64,000 bases of DNA from an uncultured Microbacterium sp. (GTDB taxonomy: Bacteria > Actinomycetota > Actinomycetes > Actinomycetales > Microbacteriaceae). The translations under genes and the position numbers were made by a program. Of the stretch, positions 55,797 to 64,000 are shown one piece after another. Numbering within the stretch: the stretch's first letter is position 1; each line of letters begins with the position of its first letter. The stretch covers positions 1 through 64,000 of the forward strand of contig NZ_CAMFHZ010000004.1 of assembly GCF_945952435.1 (NCBI RefSeq). The letters are read 5' to 3'. The notes under the pieces are model-generated. The model was not told where the DNA came from. It made no database searches and saw only the letters and a list, made by a program, of their open reading frames with translations.

Positions 55797-57317
55797 ATGA
55801 CCCGCGTTCTCGTCACCGGTGCGACGGGCTACATCGGCGGGCGGCTCGTGCCGCAGCTGCTCGACGCGGGCTACGAGGTCACCTGTCTCGTGCGCTCGCC
55901 CTGGAAGCTCACCGACGTGCCGTGGCGCGACCGCGTTCGGATCGCCGAGGCCGATCTCGCGGATCCCACCGGGGTGCGCGCGGCCATGGAGGGGGCGGAG
56001 GTCGCGTACTACCTGGTTCACTCGATGGACGCAGGGCGCGGCTTCGCCCGCGCGGAACGAGAGCAGGCGGAGATCTTCGCGCAGGCGGCGGCCGACGCGG
56101 GGGTGCGTCGTCTCGTCTATCTGGGAGGCCTGCATCCGCACGAAGGACGCCTCTCGGAGCATCTCGCGTCGCGCGCCGCCGTGGGGCGCGTGTTCCTCGA
56201 CTCCCCGGTGCCGGCGATCGTGTTCCAGGCGGGGATCGTGATCGGATCCGGCTCCGCCTCCTTCGAGATGATCCGCCACCTCACCGAGGTTCTGCCGTAC
56301 ATGCCCGCGCCCCGCTGGGTGCGCAACCGGGTGCAGCCGATCGCCGTCCGAGACGTGCTCCGCTACCTGGTACAGGCCGCCTCGATTCCCGAGGACCTCA
56401 ACCGCACCTTCGACATCGGCGGTCCGGACGTGCTCCGCTACGGGCAGATGATGAACGGGTACGCGGTCGAGGCGGGACTCCCGCAGCGACCGATCGCTCC
56501 GCTTCCCGTGCTCACCCCGTGGCTCGCCTCGCAGTGGGTCAACCTCGTCACGCCCGTGCCGCGCGCGCTCGCGGTGCCCATCATCGCCTCGCTGCAGAAC
56601 GACTGCGTCGCCCAGGAGCACGACATCGATCGCTACATCCCGCCACCGGAGGGCGGGCTGCTCCCGTACCGGGTGGCCGTGCGTCTCGCGCTGCGCCGCG
56701 AGCGGGCCGGGGAGGTCGAGACGAGCTGGCAGAACGCGACGGTCCCGGGGATCCCCAGCGACCCGATCCCGAGCGATCCCGAGTGGGCGGGGCACCGGGT
56801 GTTCACCGACGAGCGGGAACGCCGCAGCGCGGCGTCGCCCGCCGCCGTGTGGCGCGTGATCGAGTCGATCGGGGGCGAGAGCGGATGGCATTCGGCTCCG
56901 TTGGCCTGGGCGGCGCGCGGCTGGATCGATCGGCTCTCCGGTGGCGTCGGGATGTCGCGCGGGCGTCGTCATCCGTCGCGGTTGAACACCGGCGACGTGG
57001 TCGACGTCTGGCGTGTCGAGTCGATCGACCGGGGGAGGGCGCTCCGCCTGCGCGCCGAGATGCGCATGCCCGGCCGCGGATGGCTCGAACTGAGCGTCGA
57101 GCCGGACGGGAAGGGCAGCCTCTATCGTCAGCGCGCCGTGTTCTTCCCCAAGGGACTCGCCGGACGGCTCTACTGGGCCGTGCTGCTGCCCTTCCACGGG
57201 ATCATCTTCAGCGGCATGGTGGCGAGCATCCTCGGCGAGGCGGAGCGGGAGTCCTCGCCGGCGACGGAGCGCGAATCGGTCCCATCCGATTCACAGGGGG
57301 CTCCGAACAAGGGATGA
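55797..57317 (+). CDS. NAD(P)-binding epimerase-like / DUF2867 fusion protein
   Basis: A 506-residue protein: N-terminal Rossmann domain (VLVTGATGYIGGRLVPQLLDA at residues 4-24, YYLVHSMDAG, RLVYLGGLHP) of the NmrA/YtfG-like atypical SDR group, then a C-terminal DUF2867 domain (about 330-490, with FTDERERRSAASPAAVWRVI minus flanks and FHGIIFSGM near the end). Function unknown; often in cell-envelope or redox contexts. A near-palindrome GTTAACCGGGTTAGC lies 25 bp upstream (55759-55773). First gene of a three-gene operon. Confidence 0.85.
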   Translation: MTRVLVTGATGYIGGRLVPQLLDAGYEVTCLVRSPWKLTDVPWRDRVRIAEADLADPTGVRAAMEGAEVAYYLVHSMDAGRGFARAEREQAEIFAQAAADAGVRRLVYLGGLHPHEGRLSEHLASRAAVGRVFLDSPVPAIVFQAGIVIGSGSASFEMIRHLTEVLPYMPAPRWVRNRVQPIAVRDVLRYLVQAASIPEDLNRTFDIGGPDVLRYGQMMNGYAVEAGLPQRPIAPLPVLTPWLASQWVNLVTPVPRALAVPIIASLQNDCVAQEHDIDRYIPPPEGGLLPYRVAVRLALRRERAGEVETSWQNATVPGIPSDPIPSDPEWAGHRVFTDERERRSAASPAAVWRVIESIGGESGWHSAPLAWAARGWIDRLSGGVGMSRGRRHPSRLNTGDVVDVWRVESIDRGRALRLRAEMRMPGRGWLELSVEPDGKGSLYRQRAVFFPKGLAGRLYWAVLLPFHGIIFSGMVASILGEAERESSPATERESVPSDSQGAPNKG

Positions 57318-57347
57318 GCGGCACCGCGCCGCACTCGAGGAGGAGCA

Positions 57348-57758
57348 ATGCGTTCGTCACCGAACCGTCTGGTCGCCGTCATCTTCGGCGCCGTCTACAT
57401 CGTCGTCGGAGCCCTGGGCTTCGCCGTTACCGGAGGAGTCTCGTTCCTGGCCACTCAGGGAGGACTTCTGCTCGGGATCTTCATGGTCAACCCGTTGCAC
57501 AACATCGCGCACCTGCTGATCGGCGCCGTGCTCCTGATCGCGGGCCTCGTCTCGACGCGGGCCGCCAAGGGCACCAACACGGTCATCGGCGCGGCGTACC
57601 TGCTACTGGGCATCCTCGGCTTCTTCCTCGTTGGGACGTCGGCCAACATCCTCGCGCTGAACACCTTCGACCACTTCCTGCACCTCGCGAGCGCGATCCT
57701 GCTGCTCGCGCTCGGGCTCGGAGTCGAGCGTTCCGCACCTCGCGGGGCCGTGGCCTGA
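57348..57758 (+). CDS. DUF4383 membrane protein
   Basis: A 136-residue four-helix membrane protein. NPLHNIAHLLIGAVLLIAG and NTFDHFLHLASAILLLALG are the DUF4383 hallmark, with conserved His residues in the membrane. Function unknown. GAGGAGG-like ribosome site before ATG 57348. Confidence 0.88.
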   Translation: MRSSPNRLVAVIFGAVYIVVGALGFAVTGGVSFLATQGGLLLGIFMVNPLHNIAHLLIGAVLLIAGLVSTRAAKGTNTVIGAAYLLLGILGFFLVGTSANILALNTFDHFLHLASAILLLALGLGVERSAPRGAVA

Positions 57759-57766
57759 GGCCGATC

Positions 57767-58297
57767 GTGCTCCGCACCTGGCCCGCTCTCCTGTCGTGGG
57801 GAGCGGGCCTGACCCATCTCGCGCTGGGCGCCGCCGTCATGGCGGCGCCCAGCCCTGGTCCGCGCATCGCCGTGGCGATGGGACTGATCCTCCTGGGCGC
57901 ATCCGAGCTCGTCTGGGGTGCGCTGGTTCTGCGCTCCGGGCGGCTGATCTGGTCGCGCGCGCTCGCGCCGGCCGCGATGGCCGCCGTGGTGCTCGGCGGC
58001 GCATCGCTCGTCGCGGGTTCCCCGCCGCTCGCCGCCGCCATCGGCACCGCTCTCGCCATTGGTGCCGGGCTGGCCGGGATCTCGTCGGTCCGCCGCGCGC
58101 GGGGGACGGCCCGCACGGCGTCCGCGCGTCCGGTCGCCGAACGTCATCGGGCCGTCGGCACGGTGCTTGGAGCGATCCTCGTCGCGGGCCTCACCACTCC
58201 TGCGCTCGCGACCACGGATCCGGCGCTGAACGGCCAGCCGCACGGTCACGACACGTCGATCGACATGCCGATGATGGATCCGCACGCGCATCACTGA
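57767..58297 (+). CDS. Membrane protein with His/Met-rich tail, hypothetical
   Basis: A 176-residue protein with four hydrophobic segments and a C-terminal tail rich in His, Met and Asp (GHDTSIDMPMMDPHAHH) that looks able to bind copper or another soft metal. GTG 57767 is eight bases after the DUF4383 stop, so it is in the same operon. No family recognised. Confidence 0.7.
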   Translation: MLRTWPALLSWGAGLTHLALGAAVMAAPSPGPRIAVAMGLILLGASELVWGALVLRSGRLIWSRALAPAAMAAVVLGGASLVAGSPPLAAAIGTALAIGAGLAGISSVRRARGTARTASARPVAERHRAVGTVLGAILVAGLTTPALATTDPALNGQPHGHDTSIDMPMMDPHAHH

Positions 58298-58368
58298 TCC
58301 GCGCTCGCGGCGGCGCGCACGGCACGGATTCGGCGGCCGGGATCCGGCGCGGCCGGTCCAATCCGGCG

Positions 58369-59328
58369 CTATGGCAGCAGGTCCAGCAACTGCCGCTCCA
58401 CACTGGGACCGTCGCGGCGGACGATGTGCCCGCGCTCGTACTGCTCGAACAGTCTCGGGTCGATGTAGCTGCTGCGCGCGACGGCGGGGGTGTTCCCGAG
58501 AGCGGTGGCCGCGGCGACGACGGCGTCCCGGATGGCCTTGTTCCTGGCGCTCTCGGTCTCCGCGACGCCCGAGCGGGCCAGGCTCGTGGCCGCGATCACC
58601 GTGCCGTGGATCGTGCGGAAGTCCTTCGCCGTGAACTCGCCTCCGGTGCGGGCGCGGACGTCGTCGTTGATCTCCGCTGGACGCAGCGGCCGCCATCGGT
58701 TCTCGTCGCGCCAGGACAGGAGCTTCCGGCGCGCGCCGCGCCGACGGAGCACGGTCAGCACGGCGGCGAGGTCGGCGTCGTCGATGTCGGTCTCCCAGGC
58801 GATGCTGCTCTTGCCGGTGAACCGCAGGCTCACGACCGGGGCAGCGATCGTCGCGTGCGATCCCCGGAGCGTCGTCAGCCCGATGCTGCCGTGCTCCTGC
58901 GCGTACGCCTCCGAACCGATGCGCAGCAGCGCCGCGTCGAGCATGCGGAACGCCGCCGCCAGCACCGTGGGCCGGGTGGGGGTCCCGAGGCGCAGATCCC
59001 GCGTCACGCTCGCCCGGGCGCGGGGGAGCGCCTGGGCGAGATCGAGGGCGCGATCGAACTTCACCTGGGCGGCGCGCTCGGCCCACTCGGGGTGGTACAG
59101 GTACTGCGTGCGCCCCGCCCCATCGACGCCGGTGGCCTGAAGGTGACCGTTCGGATACCCGCAGATCCAGACGTCCCGCCACGCGGGCGGGATCGCGAGC
59201 GCGCGGATCCGTGCCAGGTCCGTCTCATCCGTGATCCTGACACCGTCGGCCGTGCGGTACTCGAAGCCGCGCCCGCGACGAATACGGCGCAGGCCCTCGT
59301 CCTGCCCGCTGACGATCCGCAGACTCAT
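58369..59328 (-). CDS. DNA topoisomerase IB
   Basis: A 319-residue poxvirus-like type IB topoisomerase, relaxing supercoils by a 3'-phosphotyrosine intermediate. The catalytic core has LRFTGKSSI, KDFRTIHGT (Arg and His) and the active tyrosine in ARSSYIDPRLFEQY near residue 292. The N-terminal domain starts GRGFEYRTADGVRI. Typical of environmental actinobacteria. Confidence 0.93.
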   Translation of the reverse strand: MSLRIVSGQDEGLRRIRRGRGFEYRTADGVRITDETDLARIRALAIPPAWRDVWICGYPNGHLQATGVDGAGRTQYLYHPEWAERAAQVKFDRALDLAQALPRARASVTRDLRLGTPTRPTVLAAAFRMLDAALLRIGSEAYAQEHGSIGLTTLRGSHATIAAPVVSLRFTGKSSIAWETDIDDADLAAVLTVLRRRGARRKLLSWRDENRWRPLRPAEINDDVRARTGGEFTAKDFRTIHGTVIAATSLARSGVAETESARNKAIRDAVVAAATALGNTPAVARSSYIDPRLFEQYERGHIVRRDGPSVERQLLDLLP

Positions 59329-59438
59329 CCCCGCACCTCCGCCCGGTCCGCGGTCGACGCGGATCCTGGATCCATCGTGCGCCGGCGCAGCGGAGCGCGG
59401 CAGGGGCTTGCGGCTCGGGCCGCACAGGCTCTAGGGCC

Positions 59439-60527
59439 TCAGAAGACGTTGGCCTCGAGCCACGCGAGCGGGTCGATCGGGTTGTCGTTGATGTGCACCT
59501 CGAGGTGAAGGCACGTGCCGACCGTCCAGCCCGTGTCGCCGACGCGGCCGAGGAACTGCCCTGCGGTGACGCATTCGCCGACCTGCACGGCGCGCGTGCC
59601 GTACTCCATGTGGCCGTAGAGCGTGGAGACGGCCTTGGCGGAGCTGAGCGCCGGGTGCGCGATCTCCACGGCGACGCCGTACCCCTGATAGCTCTCCTGG
59701 GACATCGTGACGCAGCCGTCGGCGACCGCGTAGATCGGCGTGCCGGCCGGAGCCGCGAAGTCCTGACCCATGTGGCTGCGGCCCGTGCGTGCGGCGCCGA
59801 AGCCGTCGGTGAGCGTGTAGGACCCTGCGGCCATCGGGTAGATGACCTGGCCGGGCTTGGCGATCGACGCGACGCCCGTGCGCTCGGCGGCGGCGGTGGC
59901 GGCCTGCATCGCGCTCAGCTCGGTCGGGGTCGTCGCGGTGAACGTGCCGTGGACCTGCACGTCGGGAAGCACGCCGTGCGCCGCGGTGAAGGACTGGGCG
60001 CGGATGTCGGCCGCGGCGGTCGTGGCGGCGTTGCCGTCCGCGGCACGGGCGAGGCCGATCGCGGGGAGCGCGGTGCCGACGACGAGCGCGCCGATCGCGA
60101 ACGCGGCGCCCGTCGTCTTGCTGACCCGCTGCACCGAGCGCACCGGCCGCACGGCGCGGTCTGGCTTCGTCGCACGGGCGCGGCGGCCCTTGCTCCGGCC
60201 CTTGCCCTGGGGTGCGATGTGCGAGGCCGAAGGCGTCTCCGGCTCGGCGGGCGCCGGCAGCTGCTCGGCCACAGGCTGGTCGCTGATCGGTTCGACCGCG
60301 ATCTCGATCTCGGGAACGGCGGCGCCCGGCGTCTCGACGGTCACGGCCTCGGGAAGCTCGTCCTCGGGGGCGGCGAGGACGACGACGTCCTGCGGCTCGG
60401 ACGACTCGACGGGAGGCTGCGGGTCGTTCTCGGTCGGGGTGTGCGCCTGGGCGGCGAGCGCCTGCAGGCGCAACGCGCGGCGGGACAGCGGGGCGGAAGA
60501 GGCGGAGTCTGTGGGGAGTGAAGTCAT
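59439..60527 (-). CDS. M23 family peptidoglycan endopeptidase
   Basis: A 362-residue LytM-type peptidase. Residues 1-130 are a low-complexity acidic then basic cytoplasmic region, followed by one signal-anchor helix (GAAFAIGALVVGTALPAIGL), a linker, and the C-terminal M23 domain with zinc ligands in GRSHMGQDFAAP (HxxxD), LYGHMEYG and HLEVHIN (HxH). It should cut cross-bridges outside the cell. Long upstream region contains an AT-rich hairpin at 60601-60624. Confidence 0.92.
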   Translation of the reverse strand: MTSLPTDSASSAPLSRRALRLQALAAQAHTPTENDPQPPVESSEPQDVVVLAAPEDELPEAVTVETPGAAVPEIEIAVEPISDQPVAEQLPAPAEPETPSASHIAPQGKGRSKGRRARATKPDRAVRPVRSVQRVSKTTGAAFAIGALVVGTALPAIGLARAADGNAATTAAADIRAQSFTAAHGVLPDVQVHGTFTATTPTELSAMQAATAAAERTGVASIAKPGQVIYPMAAGSYTLTDGFGAARTGRSHMGQDFAAPAGTPIYAVADGCVTMSQESYQGYGVAVEIAHPALSSAKAVSTLYGHMEYGTRAVQVGECVTAGQFLGRVGDTGWTVGTCLHLEVHINDNPIDPLAWLEANVF

Positions 60528-60600
60528 GCGGGGGGAGGGGCGCCCGGGTTCAGGCGAAAGCGAAGGGATGATGTGCTCCTCGGGCAGGGGAGGGTGTTAC

Positions 60601-60624
60601 AACTCCGTAATAATACGGGGAGTT
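60601..60624 (-). promoter_or_regulatory. AT-rich hairpin / promoter upstream of the M23 gene
   Basis: Minus strand: CCGTA-TTAT-TACGG flanked by AACT and AGTT, an interrupted palindrome. TATTAT could be a -10. The surrounding 278-bp gap (60528-60805) has no gene. I looked for and did not see a c-di-AMP riboswitch. Confidence 0.4.
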
Positions 60625-60805
60625 CCTGAAAATCGCATGGATTGGGCGCGATCCGTTTTCATCGCAGGTCGTCGCGACGGCCTCCGTGGCGACCGCCCTC
60701 CGGAGCCGCGTACCCCGCGCCCTCGCGATTTCTCCCTGATCGCAGGCCGTTCCCGGGCGTACGCTGGTGTCCGAGGCGTGAACGCCTCCGAGAGGAGCAG
60801 GACGC

Positions 60806-61057
60806 ATGGCAGACACGCCGAACACGAGCGGTTCCGCAGAGGACCCGAGGGACCGCCTCGAGGGGACGTACACCGAGCGGGCCGGCGAGCCGGATCAGGA
60901 GCGCACGGTGCACGGGCAGTACACCCGCACGGAGCAGGGCGGTCCCGACACCGAGACGCGCGGGACCTACGCCGGGGCCGAGCACGAGGACGGCAGCACT
61001 CCGCCGCCCCGCTCGACGCACGACCGCCTCGGAAAGTACATCCGCAAGGATCAGTAG
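60806..61057 (+). CDS. Small acidic hypothetical protein with Gly-x-Tyr repeats
   Basis: An 83-residue hydrophilic, probably disordered protein. Three spaced repeats are visible: LEGTYTERAG, VHGQYTRTEQG and TRGTYAGAE. TACGCT near 60760 is a -10 candidate and GAGAGGAG precedes ATG 60806. No family recognised. Confidence 0.7.
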   Translation: MADTPNTSGSAEDPRDRLEGTYTERAGEPDQERTVHGQYTRTEQGGPDTETRGTYAGAEHEDGSTPPPRSTHDRLGKYIRKDQ

Positions 61058-61079
61058 TCCCGCCGAGCCCGCGACGGGC

Positions 61080-61559
61080 TCAGTCCGGATCGAGAGCGCC
61101 GGAGCCGTCGCGCCGCTCGAAGACGAGCTGCGTCTCGGTCGCACGGACCACCTCGTGCACCGTGATTCGTTCCAGGACGATGTCGCGCAACGCCGTGGCG
61201 TCGGCGACGGCCACGTGCACGAGGAAGTCGTCGGCGCCCGCGATGTGGAACACCTGCAGCACGCCAGGGGTGCGTTCGAGCGCGTCGAAGAGCGCCTCGA
61301 CCCCTGGCTTGCTGTGCGCCCCGAGCCTCACGCGGATCACGGCCTGGACGCCTCGTCCCAGACGGGAGGGATCGAGGATCAGCCGCGTTCCCACGATCAC
61401 GCCGCGCGAGCGCAGGGCGCGCAGCCGGAAGGCGCACGTCGACGCGGGGACGTCCAGGGCGGCGGCGAGCTCCTTGACCGGGGCATCGGGACGCGCCGCG
61501 AGCGCGGCGAGGATCCGCCGGTCCAGTGCGTCTACAGGGGTGTTCTGCGCAGCGGTCAA
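61080..61559 (-). CDS. Lrp/AsnC family regulator
   Basis: A 159-residue regulator: N-terminal HTH (LDRRILAALAARPDAPVKEL, VPASTCAFRLRALRSRGVI) and a C-terminal RAM domain (AVIRVRLGAHS, GVLQVFHIAGADDFLVHVAV). Divergent from a PLP sulfur-amino-acid enzyme, so probably its local regulator responding to an amino acid. Confidence 0.92.
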   Translation of the reverse strand: MTAAQNTPVDALDRRILAALAARPDAPVKELAAALDVPASTCAFRLRALRSRGVIVGTRLILDPSRLGRGVQAVIRVRLGAHSKPGVEALFDALERTPGVLQVFHIAGADDFLVHVAVADATALRDIVLERITVHEVVRATETQLVFERRDGSGALDPD

Positions 61560-61592
61560 GATCGGCTCCCTCGGAGAGGCGGATTTCGTCGT

Positions 61593-61607
61593 CAGGACAA
61601 CATCCTG
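61593..61607. promoter_or_regulatory. Lrp-like 15-bp box
   Basis: CAGGACAACATCCTG has perfect 5-bp arms and matches 10 of 15 positions of the Lrp consensus. It lies 34 bp ahead of the regulator start and 66 bp ahead of the divergent enzyme start. Confidence 0.5.
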
Positions 61608-61672
61608 GCGCGATTCCGGTCATGGCGACAAGGGATCTGGCGTTCCTCTGCGCCGTGAGGGATCGTGGCGCC

Positions 61673-62875
61673 ATGATCGAACGCTCCGGATACGACCGGC
61701 CCCCGCACCCCGACACCGTCGCCGTCCATGCGGGGCGTGCGGATCTCGCCGCCCTGGGGGTGCACGCACCGCCCCTCGATCTCTCGTCGACGAATCCCCT
61801 GCCCGACATCGTCCACGGCGGCGACTCGTACGAATCCATGGCGACCGGCGGACATCCGCTGCCCGATGGCGGCAACGTGTACGCGCGGCTGTGGAACCCC
61901 ACGGTGGCCCGTTTCGAGGAGGCCCTCGCCGAGCTCGAGCACGCGGAGGCCGCGGTGGCGTTCGGAAGCGGCATGGCGGCGATGACGGCGGCCATCCTGG
62001 CGCACACGTCCGCGGTGGGACGCGGGCACATCGTCGCGGTCCGCCCTTTGTACGGCGGCACCGACCATCTGCTCGATGCGGGCCTGCTCGGAGCCGAGAC
62101 GACCTTCTGCGCCGAGGACGGCGTCGCCGCGGCGCTGCGGCCCGATACCGGGCTCGTCATCGTGGAGACGCCTGGAAACCCGACCCTCGATCTCGTCGAC
62201 ATCGCGGCCGTCGTCGCGCAGGCGGGGGAGGTGCCGGTGCTCGTCGACAACACGTTCGCGACGCCGCTGCTGCAGAACCCGCTCGATCTCGGCGCGCGCA
62301 TGTCGTTGCACAGCGCGACGAAGTACATCGGAGGGCACGGTGACGTGATCGCCGGTGTCATCGCCTGTGCGGAGGACACGGCGCAGGCGCTGCGGCGCGT
62401 CCGGGCGATCACCGGGGCGTTGCTGCACCCTCTGGGCGCCTACCTGTTGCATCGCGGCCTCGCGACGCTCCCGGTACGGCTCGAACGTCAGCAGCGCTCG
62501 GCGGAGCGGATCGTCGCGTGGCTCGCCGAGCAGCCGGAGATCGCCGAGGTCCGCTACCCGGGCATCGGCGACGTCCGCGGGCTCGTGCCCCGGCAGATGC
62601 GGGGCGGCGGCGCGATGATCGCGATGCGGCTGCGCGACGGGTATCCCGCGGCCGAAGTGCTCACCGGCTCGGTGCGGCTGTTCACGCACGCCGTGTCGCT
62701 CGGCGGGGTCGACTCGCTGATCCAGCACCCTGCCGCGCTCACGCATCGTCCTGTCGCCCCGGAGGCGCGGCCGGGGGCGGACGTCGTTCGCATCTCGGTC
62801 GGGCTCGAGGGTCCACAGGACCTCATCGACGACCTCGCGCACGCCCTGGTGCGCGTCGCGGCGGCCGTCGCCTGA
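61673..62875 (+). CDS. Cys/Met metabolism PLP enzyme (gamma-lyase/synthase family)
   Basis: A 400-residue PLP enzyme of the cystathionine gamma-synthase / methionine gamma-lyase family. YARLWNPTVARFEEALAELE, GSGMAAMTAAILAH, VDNTFATPLLQNPLDLGA and the PLP lysine in HSATKYIGGHGDVIAG are conserved, as is the late VSLGGVDSLIQHPA. Divergence from an Lrp regulator favours a catabolic gamma-lyase, but synthesis cannot be excluded. ATG 61673 chosen; ATG 61622 is in frame. Confidence 0.85.
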   Translation: MIERSGYDRPPHPDTVAVHAGRADLAALGVHAPPLDLSSTNPLPDIVHGGDSYESMATGGHPLPDGGNVYARLWNPTVARFEEALAELEHAEAAVAFGSGMAAMTAAILAHTSAVGRGHIVAVRPLYGGTDHLLDAGLLGAETTFCAEDGVAAALRPDTGLVIVETPGNPTLDLVDIAAVVAQAGEVPVLVDNTFATPLLQNPLDLGARMSLHSATKYIGGHGDVIAGVIACAEDTAQALRRVRAITGALLHPLGAYLLHRGLATLPVRLERQQRSAERIVAWLAEQPEIAEVRYPGIGDVRGLVPRQMRGGGAMIAMRLRDGYPAAEVLTGSVRLFTHAVSLGGVDSLIQHPAALTHRPVAPEARPGADVVRISVGLEGPQDLIDDLAHALVRVAAAVA

Positions 62876-62960
62876 GCGTCCGTCGGACGCGCGGACGCCC
62901 CCGGGGCCCGTGGCGCGTGGAGGGTCCGCCGATGTCGGTGCCCTCGGCCAGACTGGTTGG

Positions 62961-64000
62961 GTGACCGGTATGCGAACGTTCTGGACCGCCCTGCCCACCG
63001 AGGGGCGCTGGTTGCTGTCCACCGTCGCCATCCAGACGATGGGGCGAGGACTCACCCTGCCCTTCACGATCATCTACCTGCACGAGGTGCGGGGCTTCGA
63101 CCTCGGTCTCTCCGGCGCGCTGATGAGCATCATCGCGGTCGCGGGTCTCGTGGTGACGGGGCCGGGCGGCACGCTCATCGACCGTTTCGGGGCGCGAAGG
63201 GTCCTGCTCGTCGGGCTCACGGCGATGGTCGTGGGATGCGTGCTGCTGGCGTTCGCGACCACCCCGTCGGTCGCCGCGGTCGCCCTCGTGCTCATCGGCA
63301 TCAACTTCGGCGTCTCCTGGCCCGGGTTCAACGCGCTCATCGCGACGATCGTGGACGGAGAAGTCCGCCAGCAGTACTTCGGAGTGAACTTCGCCCTGAT
63401 CAACCTCGGCATCGGCGTGGGCGGCGTCGTGGGCGGCTTCTTCGTGGACGTCCAGCGTCCGGAGACCTTCGAGCTCATCTTCCTCGTCGACGGGGCCAGC
63501 GCGCTGATCCCGATGGCTCTGCTCCTCGGTCCGCTCCGTCGGGTGCGCACCCACGCGGATCCCGACGATGCGGGCGCCCCCGTCGACGGGTACCGTCGCA
63601 TTCTGCGCCGCCCGGGGGTGCTCTGGCTCACCCTGCTCACGTTCCTCGCGGTCTTCATCGGCTACGGTCAGATGGAGGGAGGGTTCCCTGCGTTCGCGCG
63701 CCAGGTCTCTGGCGTCTCGACGCAGGTGGTCGGCTTCGCCTTCGCCGTCAACACGGTCGTCATCGTTGCGCTGCAGTTCGCGGTCCTGAAGCTCATCACG
63801 GGTCGGCGGCGCACGCGGGTGATGCAGGTCATGGCCCTCATCTGGGCGGCGTCGTGGGGCGTGCTCGGAGTGACCGGGCTGCTGCCCGACTCGCTCGCGG
63901 CGGCGATCGGCGTGCTCGCGTTCATGGGTGTCTTCGCCTTCGGAGAGACGATGCTGCAGCCGACCGTGCCCGCGATCTTCAACGACCTCGCCTCGGAGCG
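62961..64000 (+). CDS. MFS transporter (3' end outside window)
   Basis: Open frame of 346 codons to the window end. First helix TMGRGLTLPFTIIYLHEVRG, loop LIDRFGARRVLLVG (motif A variant) and a 12-helix layout resemble the MdtH/YqjV-type exporters. GTG 62961 follows CAGACT (62949-62954), a weak -10 giving a leaderless start; ATG 62970 is the alternative. Substrate unknown. Confidence 0.85.
   Translation, partial: MTGMRTFWTALPTEGRWLLSTVAIQTMGRGLTLPFTIIYLHEVRGFDLGLSGALMSIIAVAGLVVTGPGGTLIDRFGARRVLLVGLTAMVVGCVLLAFATTPSVAAVALVLIGINFGVSWPGFNALIATIVDGEVRQQYFGVNFALINLGIGVGGVVGGFFVDVQRPETFELIFLVDGASALIPMALLLGPLRRVRTHADPDDAGAPVDGYRRILRRPGVLWLTLLTFLAVFIGYGQMEGGFPAFARQVSGVSTQVVGFAFAVNTVVIVALQFAVLKLITGRRRTRVMQVMALIWAASWGVLGVTGLLPDSLAAAIGVLAFMGVFAFGETMLQPTVPAIFNDLASE

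Noticed and set aside
55199..58297. 1032-codon plus-strand frame
   Set aside because: Only its last 176 codons (from GTG 57767) make a believable membrane protein; the rest is a shadow of the 55797-57317 gene and of trxA.
60528..60805. c-di-AMP (ydaO-type) riboswitch ahead of the M23 peptidase
   Set aside because: Such riboswitches precede cell-wall hydrolase genes in other actinobacteria, but the conserved blocks are not visible here.
59842..62343. 833-codon plus-strand frame across M23, Lrp and PLP genes
   Set aside because: Overlaps three recognisable genes in other frames and shows no domain.

Overview
The window is a high-G+C actinobacterial chromosome segment, most likely Microbacterium or a close relative in Microbacteriaceae. 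Evidence: the conserved order ftsK-pgsA-cinA-clgR-DUF3046-recA-recX-miaB-miaA-dapF-hflX, many leaderless genes behind TANNNT -10 boxes, heavy use of ATGA/GTGA start-stop overlaps, and a tmRNA whose tag reads ANAKRTDFALAA. Species cannot be fixed from sequence alone.

Layout. 0-13.6 kb is core housekeeping: chromosome partitioning (ftsK end), phospholipid synthesis (pgsA), ClgR, recA/recX with two damage-inducible promoter signals, tRNA A37 modification (miaB, miaA), lysine/peptidoglycan precursor (dapF) and ribosome rescue (hflX). Embedded at 8.7-10.4 kb is a second, PopR-like regulator facing an extra clpP pair. Its C-terminus ends in YALAA like an ssrA tag. 13.6-17.7 kb holds a YibE/F membrane protein, a SIMPL protein, tmRNA, hisN and tRNA-Lys. 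17.8-27.6 kb is accessory metabolism: a marR-MFS operon, an IclR-regulated CoA-transferase/thiolase operon, acetyltransferases, an MFS gene and otsAB for trehalose. 27.6-31.5 kb is ilvBNC with a long structured leader.

31.5-41.2 kb is an L-fucose island. An alpha-L-fucosidase releases fucose, FucU mutarotates it, an aldo/keto reductase oxidises it to the lactone, an amidohydrolase opens the lactone, an enolase-superfamily dehydratase removes water, an SDR oxidises the 3-deoxy-ketoacid and an FAH-family hydrolase cleaves the product (to pyruvate plus lactate in known routes). A FadR-type GntR regulator sits beside it with candidate operators. The island also carries three copies of a 61-bp palindromic repeat, a triple 23-bp tandem repeat in a 5' UTR, a frameshifted DUF559 gene and a deletion scar between two gene stumps.

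41.2-54.5 kb returns to ordinary genes: small membrane proteins, serA, tetR-MFS, leuB, ilvE, gnd, an FAH-MFS pair, gltX and tRNA-Gln. Directly after tRNA-Gln lies a less G+C-rich hypothetical gene and the stump of what looks like a tyrosine integrase. 55.2-64 kb contains thioredoxin, an NAD-binding/DUF2867 operon, topoisomerase IB, an M23 peptidase, an Lrp regulator divergent from a PLP gamma-family enzyme, and the start of an MFS gene that runs off the window.
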